The notes under the pieces are model-generated. The model made no database searches. It worked only from the letters and a program-made list of their open reading frames with translations, and had not been told where the DNA came from. A program made the position numbers and the translations under genes. This document shows, one piece after another, positions 1 to 5,697 of a DNA stretch of 5,956 nucleotides (position 1 is its first letter; each line of letters opens with the position of its first letter). The stretch comes from JBLIDK01 sp047632595 (lineage in GTDB: Bacteria; Bacteroidota; Bacteroidia; Sphingobacteriales; Sphingobacteriaceae). Where the stretch lies: positions 1 through 5,956 of the forward strand of contig JBLIDK010000081.1 in NCBI GenBank assembly GCA_047632595.1. Direction: 5' to 3'.

Positions 1-87
1 ATCGAATTAAACCGTAAGGTTTTAGCTGATTTAGCTATGAACAACCCTGAAGCTTTCAAAGCTGTTGTTGATCAAGTAAAAAAATAA
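1..87 (+). CDS. rplT: 50S ribosomal protein L20, C-terminal 28 residues (5' end outside window)
   Basis: The frame is open from the first base and ends at TAA (85-87). It reads I-E-L-N-R-K-V-L-A-D-L-A-M-N-N-P-E-A-F-K and ends in V-D-Q-V-K-K. The 'ELNRKVLADLA' followed by 'P-E-AF' is the characteristic last helix of bacterial ribosomal protein L20, and the short lysine-rich tail fits Bacteroidota versions. L20 binds 23S rRNA early in assembly of the large subunit. The gene usually follows infC and rpmI (L35), which would lie upstream of this window. A strong terminator 22 bases downstream closes the transcript, so it is separate from the efflux operon. Only the C-terminal quarter or so of the protein is visible, but the motif is distinctive. 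Confidence 0.93.
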   Translation: MELNRKVLADLAMNNPEAFKAVVDQVKK

Positions 88-108
88 AACTACACACTTA
101 GTTTATTT

Positions 109-141
109 AAAAAGGGGAGGCCAAAAGCTTCCCCTTTTTTT
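109..141 (+). terminator. Intrinsic terminator of the rplT transcript
   Basis: The left arm AAAAAGGGGAGGC (109-121) pairs with GCTTCCCCTTTTT (127-139) around the loop CAAAA (122-126). This gives a 13-pair stem with one G-T wobble, running into a seven-T tract (135-141). It starts 22 bases after the rplT stop codon, the expected place for a Rho-independent terminator. Confidence 0.93.
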
Positions 142-239
142 GTGCTTAATATTATTTTATTCAGTATTAGACACCCAAAATTGCAACTCGACAGGGGTGG
201 CGATCTCGTCATTCTAAAGTTACAACCTTAACCTTAGTC

Positions 240-280
240 CGTCATTTCGAACAAAGTGCAACGAAGAGAGAAATCTACCT
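240..280 (+). repeat. Interspersed-repeat-like unit, 'GTCATTTCGA...GAGAAATCT' type
   Basis: The sequence begins CGTCATTTCGAAC and ends GAGAGAAATCTACCT. ATTTC (244-248) can pair with GAAAT (270-274), and TTCG with CGAA inside it, giving a small hairpin. This consensus (GTCATTTCGA..., a purine-rich middle, GAGAAATCT) is familiar from intergenic repeats scattered through many Bacteroidota genomes. That recognition is from memory of such sequences. A single copy in the window cannot prove repetition. The end TCTACCT (274-280) recurs inverted as AGGTAGA at 514-520, bracketing the block between them. Confidence 0.5.
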
Positions 281-327
281 TAAGGTGAGCTACAATTTTT
301 AATAAAAGCACCCAACTTGCTTAAGCT

Positions 328-543
328 TTAGCAGTAGGGTAACTCGTTTTGCAGATTTTTTAGTGGTGCTTGAGCAAATTGCATAGAATTTAGCATTTTA
401 CTCAAGCCAGTCACAGACCGGTAAATAAAAACTTCGAAGGCTCTCAATCTGCAAACTGAATGTAAGTTCCAGCCTTCATGACGTGGAAGAGCCCGTCTGG
501 GTGGAAAAAACTTAGGTAGACCTTTAAATGATGGTTCAACGTT
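328..543 (-). other. Start-less open reading frame of 71 codons; possible gene remnant or conserved repeat
   Basis: On the minus strand a frame runs from just after a TGA (544-546) to a TAA at 328-330. It contains segments such as P-R-H-E-G-W-N-L-H-S-V and F-E-V-F-I-Y-R-S-V-T-G-L-S-K. The first in-frame ATG is only at codon 50, so no normal start would yield the whole frame. The translation looks protein-like, with a balanced mix of aromatic and charged residues. However, it recalls small 'hypothetical proteins' sometimes called inside repeats of flavobacterial genomes, and I assign no domain to it. The same DNA contains strong inverted repeats, so the open frame may be incidental to a structured element. 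Function unknown. Confidence 0.35.
348..455. repeat. Nested inverted repeats (possible folded RNA or decayed mobile-element end)
   Basis: TTTGCAGATT (348-357) is perfectly complementary to AATCTGCAAA (446-455). Nested inside is a 15-position hairpin: arm 368-382 (GCTTGAGCAAATTGC) against 393-407 (GCATTTTACTCAAGC), with two mismatches and a 10-base loop. Just downstream, overlapping pairings compete with the outer stem: GAAGGCT (436-442) with AGCCTTC (471-477), GGCTCT (439-444) with AGAGCC (488-493), and CAGAC (414-418) with GTCTG (495-499). This is more dyad symmetry than plain spacer would be expected to have. I cannot match it to a named RNA family, and no terminator or promoter defines a transcript. 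Confidence 0.35.
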
Positions 544-552
544 TCAATAAAA

Positions 553-600
553 AACCGTCACTCTGAGTGTCCCGACCAACGAAGGAGCGTCGGGATGGAT
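553..600 (+). repeat. Interspersed-repeat-like unit, 'GTCACTCTGAG...GTCGGGATGGAT' type
   Basis: A GTCACTCTGAGTG stretch leads into TCCCGAC (570-576), 12 spacer bases, then its exact complement GTCGGGA (589-595). Sequences of the form 'GTCA-TCTGAG...TCCCGAC...GTCGGGATG' are a familiar class of dispersed intergenic repeat in Bacteroidota, often found in clusters with the 'GTCATTTCGA' type at 240-280. Identification rests on this resemblance and on the perfect 7-base dyad. The unit is immediately followed by AGAAGAGGGC and an AT-rich run with nine Ts (624-632). Confidence 0.45.
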
Positions 601-636
601 AGAAGAGGGCTTTCAAAATAATATTTTTTTTTGAGG

Positions 637-850
637 TTAAATTTTAGTCATTGGAACTTCAACCATTGTGTCATCCCACGCCATTCTTAATACCATGTCA
701 TTACCAATTGAAATAGTAAATTGCTCTACAGCTTCTTGAGTTGGCATTGTTGGTACCATCAAATTCAGCTTGTCTACTAGCTTTTGCATTGAAATCAACT
801 CCCCAACCGTATTCCTTAGTATTTAGTGTAAAGCATATTAAAAGAGGTTG
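637..850 (-). pseudogene. Frameshifted remnant of a DUF2911-like protein, C-terminal end
   Basis: The downstream part is an open frame that could start at ATG 787-789 and ends at TAA 637-639 (50 codons). It includes Q-E-A-V-E-Q-F-T-I-S-I-G-N-D and ends R-M-A-W-D-D-T-M-V-E-V-P-M-T-K-I. This resembles the end of DUF2911 proteins, where 'VE.FTI', a short linker, then 'L...W..T...P' is usual. The neighbouring frame upstream (848-850 down to about 760) reads F-T-L-N-T-K-E-Y-G-W-G-V-D-F-N-A-K-A-S-R. That looks like the preceding 'FN...WG...' strand of the same fold. The reading switches frame near 750-770, and the upstream frame meets a stop at 851-853, so the gene is broken at both levels. DUF2911 proteins are secreted proteins of unknown role, common in Bacteroidota. 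The family call is from memory and tentative; the two-frame pattern is visible in the sequence. Alternatively 637-789 is a small independent ORF. Confidence 0.42.
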
Positions 851-914
851 TTATGTAGACCTTAATGCGGTTTATTAATTGTAACAAATAAAGTACTAGG
901 AAAGTAGTGTCAAA

Positions 915-932
915 TAGTTGCACATGCAACTA
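915..932. promoter_or_regulatory. Perfect 8-2-8 dyad, likely MarR operator O1
   Basis: TAGTTGCACATGCAACTA consists of TAGTTGCA, a 2-base centre and its exact reverse complement TGCAACTA. The size, symmetry and TTGCA/TGCAA half-sites fit binding sites of MarR-family dimers. It contains the TTG of the proposed -33 element (918-920), so a bound repressor would exclude RNA polymerase. The regulator gene starts directly downstream, which suggests autoregulation. Confidence 0.7.
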
Positions 933-947
933 ATAATTGTAAGTTTG
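918..947 (+). promoter_or_regulatory. Bacteroidota-type promoter of the efflux operon
   Basis: TTG at 918-920 and TAAGTTTG at 940-947 match the -33 TTG and -7 TAnnTTTG elements of the primary sigma factor of Bacteroidota, with 19 bases between them, within the known range. Transcription would start about 5-9 bases after the -7 element, near 952-957. Both elements lie inside dyads proposed as operators. No better match was noticed between 640 and 950. Confidence 0.72.
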
Positions 948-960
948 CAACGTGCTAACT
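942..960. promoter_or_regulatory. Imperfect dyad over the -7 box, possible second operator O2
   Basis: AGTTTGCAACGTGCTAACT pairs at seven of nine positions around a central C (951). It shares AGTT and GCA/TGC elements with the perfect dyad at 915-932. The two centres are about 27-28 bases apart. It overlaps the end of the -7 element and the predicted transcript start. This is a weaker call than the upstream dyad, because two positions do not pair. Confidence 0.42.
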
Positions 961-1407
961 AAATGTGCCTCGGCCCCACCTATTTTTAATGATTCTGTAA
1001 TTCCTTGGATGGGGAAGACTACAAAGTTGGTGGACATCTATTTTTCATCAGAAATGAAGGTTTTTGGCTTTAATTTAAGCCGAAAGCAATGGCTGGTATT
1101 AATGATTCTTAATACCCACGGTCCGCAAATGCAAAATGACCTTTCTATAGTAACCGAACGAAATAAGTCATCATTAAAAAGATTGTTAGATGTTATTGAA
1201 AAAAGAGAACTGGTTAAACGAGTGTCGTCGAAAGAGGATAAACGAATAAATTACATACACCTCACTGAGGCGGGAGAAAAAGTTTTACAAAAAACAGTTC
1301 CTTTTGTACAAGGACTAATTGATAAACTTCAAGAAGGAATTTCGCAAGAAGAAAAAAAAATCACCATTGAAGTTTTTAAGAAAATTCAAGCTAATATTTG
1401 TAAGTAA
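952..1407 (+). CDS. MarR-family transcriptional regulator, likely repressor of this efflux operon
   Basis: This is a cytoplasmic winged-helix DNA-binding protein, up to 151 residues, close to the usual MarR length of about 140-150. Helix 1 begins near I-P-W-M-G-K-T (residues 17-23). 'R-K-Q-W-L-V-L' (45-51) is the dimer/HTH lead-in, and the recognition helix lies around N-K-S-S-L-K-R-L (71-78). The wing is 'S-S-K-E-D-K-R-I-N-Y-I-H-L-T-E-A-G' (93-109), carrying the family's D-x-R...LT-x-x-G signature. The C-terminal helices would complete the dimer. It is the first gene of the operon, 21 bases before the adaptor gene, behind a promoter carrying MarR-like dyads. MarR repressors typically release DNA on binding phenolic or lipophilic compounds, which would induce the pump; the ligand here is unknown. 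The start is uncertain. GTG at 952 is the only common start that keeps residues 12-19, but it sits at the predicted transcript start and inside the second dyad. ATG at 1009 (residue 20) is the conservative alternative. Confidence 0.88.
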   Translation: MLTKCASAPPIFNDSVIPWMGKTTKLVDIYFSSEMKVFGFNLSRKQWLVLMILNTHGPQMQNDLSIVTERNKSSLKRLLDVIEKRELVKRVSSKEDKRINYIHLTEAGEKVLQKTVPFVQGLIDKLQEGISQEEKKITIEVFKKIQANICK

Positions 1408-1428
1408 TAAAGTAGAAAAAGTTTAATA

Positions 1429-2535
1429 ATGAGAAAAGCGATAATTATAGGATCAGGGATAGCGATACTGATTGGGAGTGTTTTAATTTCTAATTTTATG
1501 GCTAAGAAAAATAAGCCCAAAGCAAAGGATAATGAGTTCAAAACTACTCGAGTTTTTACTCAAAATGTAAAACTAGGGGATGTTGAATATTCTTTAAGTG
1601 CTACTGGTACCTTGTTAGCAGTGGATAGACTTGAATTGTTTGCTGAAGTTCAGGGTATAATGGAAAAAGGAACACATTCCTTTAAATCAGGGGTGTCGTT
1701 TAATAAAGGGGAGACTGTAATTGATATAAATTCTGAGGATTTTCAAGCAAATTTAATTTCACAGAAAAGTACTTTCCAAAATTTAATGATCTCATTATTA
1801 GCAGACCTAAAGTTGGACTATCCAGCATCTTTCGAGAAGTGGGAAACTTACGTTAAGAACATAGACCTAAGAAAAACGCTACAAGCTTTGCCAGAAGTGA
1901 GCAATAAGCAAGAGAAACTCTTTATTTCAGGTAGAAACGTTTACTCAAGTTATTATTCGGTAAAAAATACGGAGTTAACTCTATCAAAATATACAATCAA
2001 AGCACCGTTTAATGGAACATTAACAGAAGCCTTAGTGAATCCTGGTTCTGTAATAAGACCTGGGCAGAAATTAGGCGAGTTCATCAATCCTACTCAATTT
2101 GAATTGGAATTAGGAGTGAGCAATAACCTAATTGATCAACTTCAAATAGGTAAATCTGTTAAAGTTAAAGCCACAAATGGTAATTCTAAAACCTGGAACG
2201 GTAAAGTAATTCGAATTAATGACAAGATAGATAGTCAGAATCAAACTGTAAAAGTTTTTGTATCAGTTGCGGGCGATGGCTTAGAAGAAGGCTTGTTCTT
2301 AGAGGCATCGATAAAAGCAAGTAAAATAAGTAATGCTATTGAAATAGATAGATCTCTGATACAATCTGATAACAAAGTTTATATCGCAAAGGACAACCAG
2401 TTAGCCTTAGTTAGTGTAAAGCCTATGTTTTTTGGAGAATCAAAAGCAATAGTTAAGGGTTTAGAAAACGGACAAAAATTAATTACTAAATCTATACCTG
2501 GAGCATTTGAAGGGATGAAAGTAATAACAGAATAA
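1429..2535 (+). CDS. RND efflux periplasmic adaptor (membrane fusion protein, HlyD/AcrA-like)
   Basis: This 368-residue adaptor would link the inner-membrane pump to the outer-membrane channel. Residues 4-23 form one hydrophobic anchor, followed by a lysine-rich stretch (25-33). No lipobox cysteine is present, so it is probably held by this N-terminal membrane segment. The first lipoyl half is about 57-103 (V-Q-G-I-M-E-K-G, then G-V-S-F-N-K-G-E-T-V-I-D-I). The helical hairpin is about 104-187, and the second lipoyl half is about 188-222 (I-K-A-P-F-N-G-T-L, then V-N-P-G-S-V-I-R-P-G-Q-K-L). A beta-barrel domain follows (about 224-300) and then a membrane-proximal domain to the end (I-V-K-G-L-E-N-G-Q-K-L). 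The I-x-A-P-F-x-G and P-G-x-x-V-x-x-G-Q motifs are diagnostic of the family. The hairpin includes D-Y-P-x-S-F-x-K-W, which I associate with Bacteroidota adaptors. ATG follows 'GTTTAATA' with no Shine-Dalgarno. The gene lies 21 bases after the regulator and 9 bases before the pump. Confidence 0.93.
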   Translation: MRKAIIIGSGIAILIGSVLISNFMAKKNKPKAKDNEFKTTRVFTQNVKLGDVEYSLSATGTLLAVDRLELFAEVQGIMEKGTHSFKSGVSFNKGETVIDINSEDFQANLISQKSTFQNLMISLLADLKLDYPASFEKWETYVKNIDLRKTLQALPEVSNKQEKLFISGRNVYSSYYSVKNTELTLSKYTIKAPFNGTLTEALVNPGSVIRPGQKLGEFINPTQFELELGVSNNLIDQLQIGKSVKVKATNGNSKTWNGKVIRINDKIDSQNQTVKVFVSVAGDGLEEGLFLEASIKASKISNAIEIDRSLIQSDNKVYIAKDNQLALVSVKPMFFGESKAIVKGLENGQKLITKSIPGAFEGMKVITE

Positions 2536-2544
2536 ACGACCAAC

Positions 2545-5500
2545 GTGAAAAAAATTATTGAGCATTTTATTAGGTATGAAGTGGTGGGCTGGGTGCTCAT
2601 TATTGGTATCGTTATTTTAGGGTATTTAGGAATGAATTCGCTTAAATCAAGCTTTTTCCCACTTACCAAACCGAACATTATAAACATTAACCTTACCTAT
2701 CCAGGAGCTTCTCCACAAGAAATGGAAGAAGGGGTTGTGTTAAAAATTGAAGACAACATTAGAGGACTTGTTGGTATCGATAGATTCACTTCATCCTCAA
2801 ATGAAAATTCTGCATCTATTACTGTTGAAGTACAAAAAGGCTTTGATATTGATGTTGTTTTAGCCGATGTAAAGAATGCAGTAGATAAAGTACCCTCATT
2901 TCCAAGTGGAATGGAACCTCCGGTAGTCAGCAAACGAGAAAACCTTACACAGGCAATTAATTTTGTGGTAACTGGCACCGGCGTTTCTCTAAAATCATTA
3001 AAAGAGATTGCACGAAACATTGAAAATGATTTACGGAACGTAGAGGGCTTGTCTCAAGTTAGTATTTCCGGTTTCCCTGATGAAGAAATAAGTGTTTCTG
3101 TTAATGAAGCCAAGCTTTTGGCATACAACTTAACGTTTAGCGATGTTGCGAATGCTGTTTCTCAAAACAATATTCTTGTAACTGGTGGAACAATAAAAAC
3201 GGAGGCTGAAGATTATCTTATTAGAGTTAGCAATCGAAATTATTTTGCAGATGAATTGTCACAAATAATAATTAGAGCCGATGCTTCTGGAAATACTGTA
3301 AGGTTAAATGATGTTGCTGTTTTAGAGGATGCGTGGAGTGAAAACCCAAATCGATCTTATTTTAATGGCGAATCAGCTATAAATGTTAAAGTAGAAACTA
3401 CTAATAATGAAGATTTGATTTTCGCTTCAAATGCCGTTGTAAAATACATTGAGGAATTTAATTCGACCAATTTTAATGTCAATTTACAAGTTACAAGAGA
3501 CTCAAGCATAACAATTAGAGATAGAACCAAACTACTATTAAGAAATGGAGCACAAGGAATTTTGTTAGTGCTTCTTTTACTATCAATTTTCTTAAAGCCA
3601 AGGTTAGCATTTTGGGTAGCTTTTGGAATACCCATTTCATTTTTTGGGATGTTCATGTTGGCTCAATATTTTAACATCACCATCAACGTTCTATCACTTT
3701 TTGGGATGATAATTGTAATTGGAATTTTGGTTGATGATGGGATTGTTATTGCAGAGAATATTTACCATCATTTCCAAAAAGGAAAAACTCCGGTGCAAGC
3801 AGCTATTGATGGAACTTTAGAAGTTTTGCCAGCTATAGTTTCTGCGATTTTAACCACCTTAATTGCCTTTAGTACTTTTTTCTTTTTAGACGGAAGAGTT
3901 GGTGAGTTTTTTGGAGAAGTCACAGTTATAGTTTTTCTAACATTATTAATCTCATTAGTTGAGGCTTTAGTAATTCTTCCAGCTCATGTTGCTCATTCAA
4001 AAGCTTTAACAAAAGGCCAGAAAACCTATTGGTTTAATAAGTATGCAGACCAATTCATGGTTTACTTGAGAGATGTAATTTATCAACCGGCTTTACGCTT
4101 TGTAATTCGATACAAGTTTTTTGGATTTGCACTTATATTTTCTGCTTTTATAATCACCATTGGTGCATTAAGAGGTGGTATTATTAAAGGAACATTCTTT
4201 CCAGTAATCGCCAGTGATGTAATTAATGTCAACTTGAAAATGCCTCAAGGTGTTAATCCTAAAACTACAGATAGCATTATAACTAGTATAGAGCAAGTAG
4301 CTTTTGAAGTTGGAAAAGAGTTTAATTCGAAGGTTAACGAGGGACAAGAGGCAATAATAAATATTATTAAAAATGTAGGACCTGGAACAGCTTCTGGTTC
4401 ACTGGTAATTAACCTTTTGCCTGGTGAACAAAGAGAATTTCCTGCATCAGAAATTGCAGCTGAAATTAATAAACGAGTGGGCGATGTGCCATTAGCAGAA
4501 AGTGTACTATATAATTCAGGTACAAATTTTGGAGGGCGACCAGTTTCTATAGCCTTGCTTGGAAACAACATAAAAGAGCTTAAATCTGCCAAAGATGAAC
4601 TAAAACAAGTATTAAAAACAAATAGTAAATTAAGAGACATTGACGATAATGACCCTAGTGGAATAAAGGAAATCTCTATAACTCTTAAAGAAAAAGGCTA
4701 CTTACTAGGCTTTACGTTGAATCAAGTAATTGCGCAAGTTAGAAGTGGTTTCTTTGGTCTACAAGCACAGCGTTTTCAACGTGGGCAAGATGAGATTAAG
4801 GTTTGGGTAAGGTATGACCTAAAGGGTCGTTCTTCTATTTCAGATCTTGAGAATATGAGGATTGTCAATTCTCAAGGGCAGCGAGTTCCTTTACGAGAAA
4901 TTGCTGACTTTTCTATTGAAAGAGGAGAGATTTCAATAAACCACCTAAATGGAAAACGGGAAATAAAAGTAGAAGCCGACTTAGTGAACCCTAAAGAAAG
5001 TGCTTCAGATATTTTAGGTGGATTGAAGAGTACTGAATTAAAGAAAATTCTTGAAAGACATCCTACAGTGCAAGCTTCTTTTGAAGGACAAAATAGAGAA
5101 GCTTCAAAAACTACGAGTTCTGCGGCCAAAGTGGGTCCAATTATTCTTTTACTAATCTATATTGTAATTGCCTTTACTTTTAGGTCATTCAGTCAGCCGT
5201 TGTTGTTATTGGTAATGATACCTTTTAGTTTAATTGGTGTTGGTTGGGGACATTATATTCATGGTTTCCCAATAAATATTCTCTCCTTCTTAGGGATTAT
5301 AGCCTTAATTGGAATTCTAGTAAATGATGGGCTTGTTTTAATTGGTAAATTCAATTCCTACATGAAAGATGGAAATACTTTTAATGAAAGTTTAATATTG
5401 GCAGGTCGTTCTCGATTTAGAGCTATTTTTCTTACATCAATAACTACCATTGCTGGATTATCTCCTTTAATATTTGAAAAAAGCTTGCAAGCGCAATTTT

Positions 5501-5697
5501 TGATACCAATGGCAATTTCTATAGCCTACGGTATTGGTATTGCAACAGTGCTAACCTTATTTATGCTTCCAATGATGTTGTCTTTAGGAAATCAAATTAA
5601 GATTTATGCATATTGGTTTTGGGAAGGAAAAAGACCATCAGCAGAAGAAGTTGAACGAGCGTACAAAGAATTACAAAATGAAAAGAATGAAGCCTAA
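2545..5697 (+). CDS. RND-family efflux transporter, inner-membrane permease subunit (AcrB-like)
   Basis: This is a complete 1050-residue pump, the normal RND length, predicted to export substrates from periplasm or membrane using the proton gradient. TM1 is about residues 14-31. The first periplasmic porter region (about 32-335) has Y-P-G-A-S-P-x-E-M-E (52-61), the typical RND entry motif. TM2-TM6 lie about 335-485. TM4 carries V-I-G-I-L-V-D-D-G-I-V-I-A-E-N (391-405), where D397 and D398 match the proton-relay aspartates of AcrB. TM7 is about 524-542. The second periplasmic region (about 543-862) starts T-F-F-P-V, mirroring S-F-F-P-L of the first half. TM8-TM12 are about 864-1015, and TM10 reads I-G-I-L-V-N-D-G-L-V-L-I-G-K (922-935). 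The tail (W-F-W-E-G-K-R-P-S-A-E-E-V-E) is cytoplasmic. The start is GTG, 9 bases after the adaptor stop, and gives a sensible K-K-I-I-E-H-F-I-R N-terminus. Substrate cannot be told; a heavy-metal type is less likely than the drug/HAE1-like type, given the TM4 motif and MarR context. Confidence 0.95.
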   Translation: MKKIIEHFIRYEVVGWVLIIGIVILGYLGMNSLKSSFFPLTKPNIININLTYPGASPQEMEEGVVLKIEDNIRGLVGIDRFTSSSNENSASITVEVQKGFDIDVVLADVKNAVDKVPSFPSGMEPPVVSKRENLTQAINFVVTGTGVSLKSLKEIARNIENDLRNVEGLSQVSISGFPDEEISVSVNEAKLLAYNLTFSDVANAVSQNNILVTGGTIKTEAEDYLIRVSNRNYFADELSQIIIRADASGNTVRLNDVAVLEDAWSENPNRSYFNGESAINVKVETTNNEDLIFASNAVVKYIEEFNSTNFNVNLQVTRDSSITIRDRTKLLLRNGAQGILLVLLLLSIFLKPRLAFWVAFGIPISFFGMFMLAQYFNITINVLSLFGMIIVIGILVDDGIVIAENIYHHFQKGKTPVQAAIDGTLEVLPAIVSAILTTLIAFSTFFFLDGRVGEFFGEVTVIVFLTLLISLVEALVILPAHVAHSKALTKGQKTYWFNKYADQFMVYLRDVIYQPALRFVIRYKFFGFALIFSAFIITIGALRGGIIKGTFFPVIASDVINVNLKMPQGVNPKTTDSIITSIEQVAFEVGKEFNSKVNEGQEAIINIIKNVGPGTASGSLVINLLPGEQREFPASEIAAEINKRVGDVPLAESVLYNSGTNFGGRPVSIALLGNNIKELKSAKDELKQVLKTNSKLRDIDDNDPSGIKEISITLKEKGYLLGFTLNQVIAQVRSGFFGLQAQRFQRGQDEIKVWVRYDLKGRSSISDLENMRIVNSQGQRVPLREIADFSIERGEISINHLNGKREIKVEADLVNPKESASDILGGLKSTELKKILERHPTVQASFEGQNREASKTTSSAAKVGPIILLLIYIVIAFTFRSFSQPLLLLVMIPFSLIGVGWGHYIHGFPINILSFLGIIALIGILVNDGLVLIGKFNSYMKDGNTFNESLILAGRSRFRAIFLTSITTIAGLSPLIFEKSLQAQFLIPMAISIAYGIGIATVLTLFMLPMMLSLGNQIKIYAYWFWEGKRPSAEEVERAYKELQNEKNEA

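Larger units (their letters stand above)
142..914. other. Long gene-poor spacer between rplT and the efflux operon
   Basis: About 770 bases contain no intact gene on either strand. Bases 142-239 show nothing firm. A short GTGGCGATCTCGTCATTCT at 198-216 resembles debris of a dispersed repeat in inverse orientation. Two interspersed-repeat-like units (240-280 and 553-600) surround a start-less minus-strand open frame with foldable DNA (328-543). A frameshifted minus-strand gene remnant occupies 637-850. Bases 851-914 are plain AT-rich sequence. Parts of 180-600 look more GC-rich than the operon downstream (for example around 481-504), which hints at a different history. I found no tRNA, rRNA, tmRNA, SRP RNA or RNase P hallmarks. 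Confidence 0.7.

Noticed and set aside
611..636. AT-rich run with nine Ts as a possible terminator
   Set aside because: Only a weak AAAATA/TATTTT pairing precedes the Ts, with no GC stem. It does not follow any intact gene on the plus strand.
516..863. Nine-base direct repeat GTAGACCTT at 516-524 and 855-863
   Set aside because: It is short and AT-rich context surrounds both copies; a 9-base match in several hundred bases can easily be chance, and nothing else aligns around it.
142..914. Riboswitch, 6S RNA, tmRNA or other named RNA in the spacer
   Set aside because: Foldable segments exist, but I could match none to a known consensus and no promoter or terminator delimits a transcript.
2379..3020. 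Minus-strand open frames of about 100 codons across the adaptor/pump junction
   Set aside because: They lie opposite strongly recognisable coding sequence, have no family features, and are normal by-products of AT-rich codon use on the other strand.
3357..5129. Further minus-strand open frames inside the pump gene (3357-3656, 4245-4640, 4872-5129)
   Set aside because: They are antisense shadows of a complete RND gene with intact domains throughout; no own promoter or protein motif was seen.
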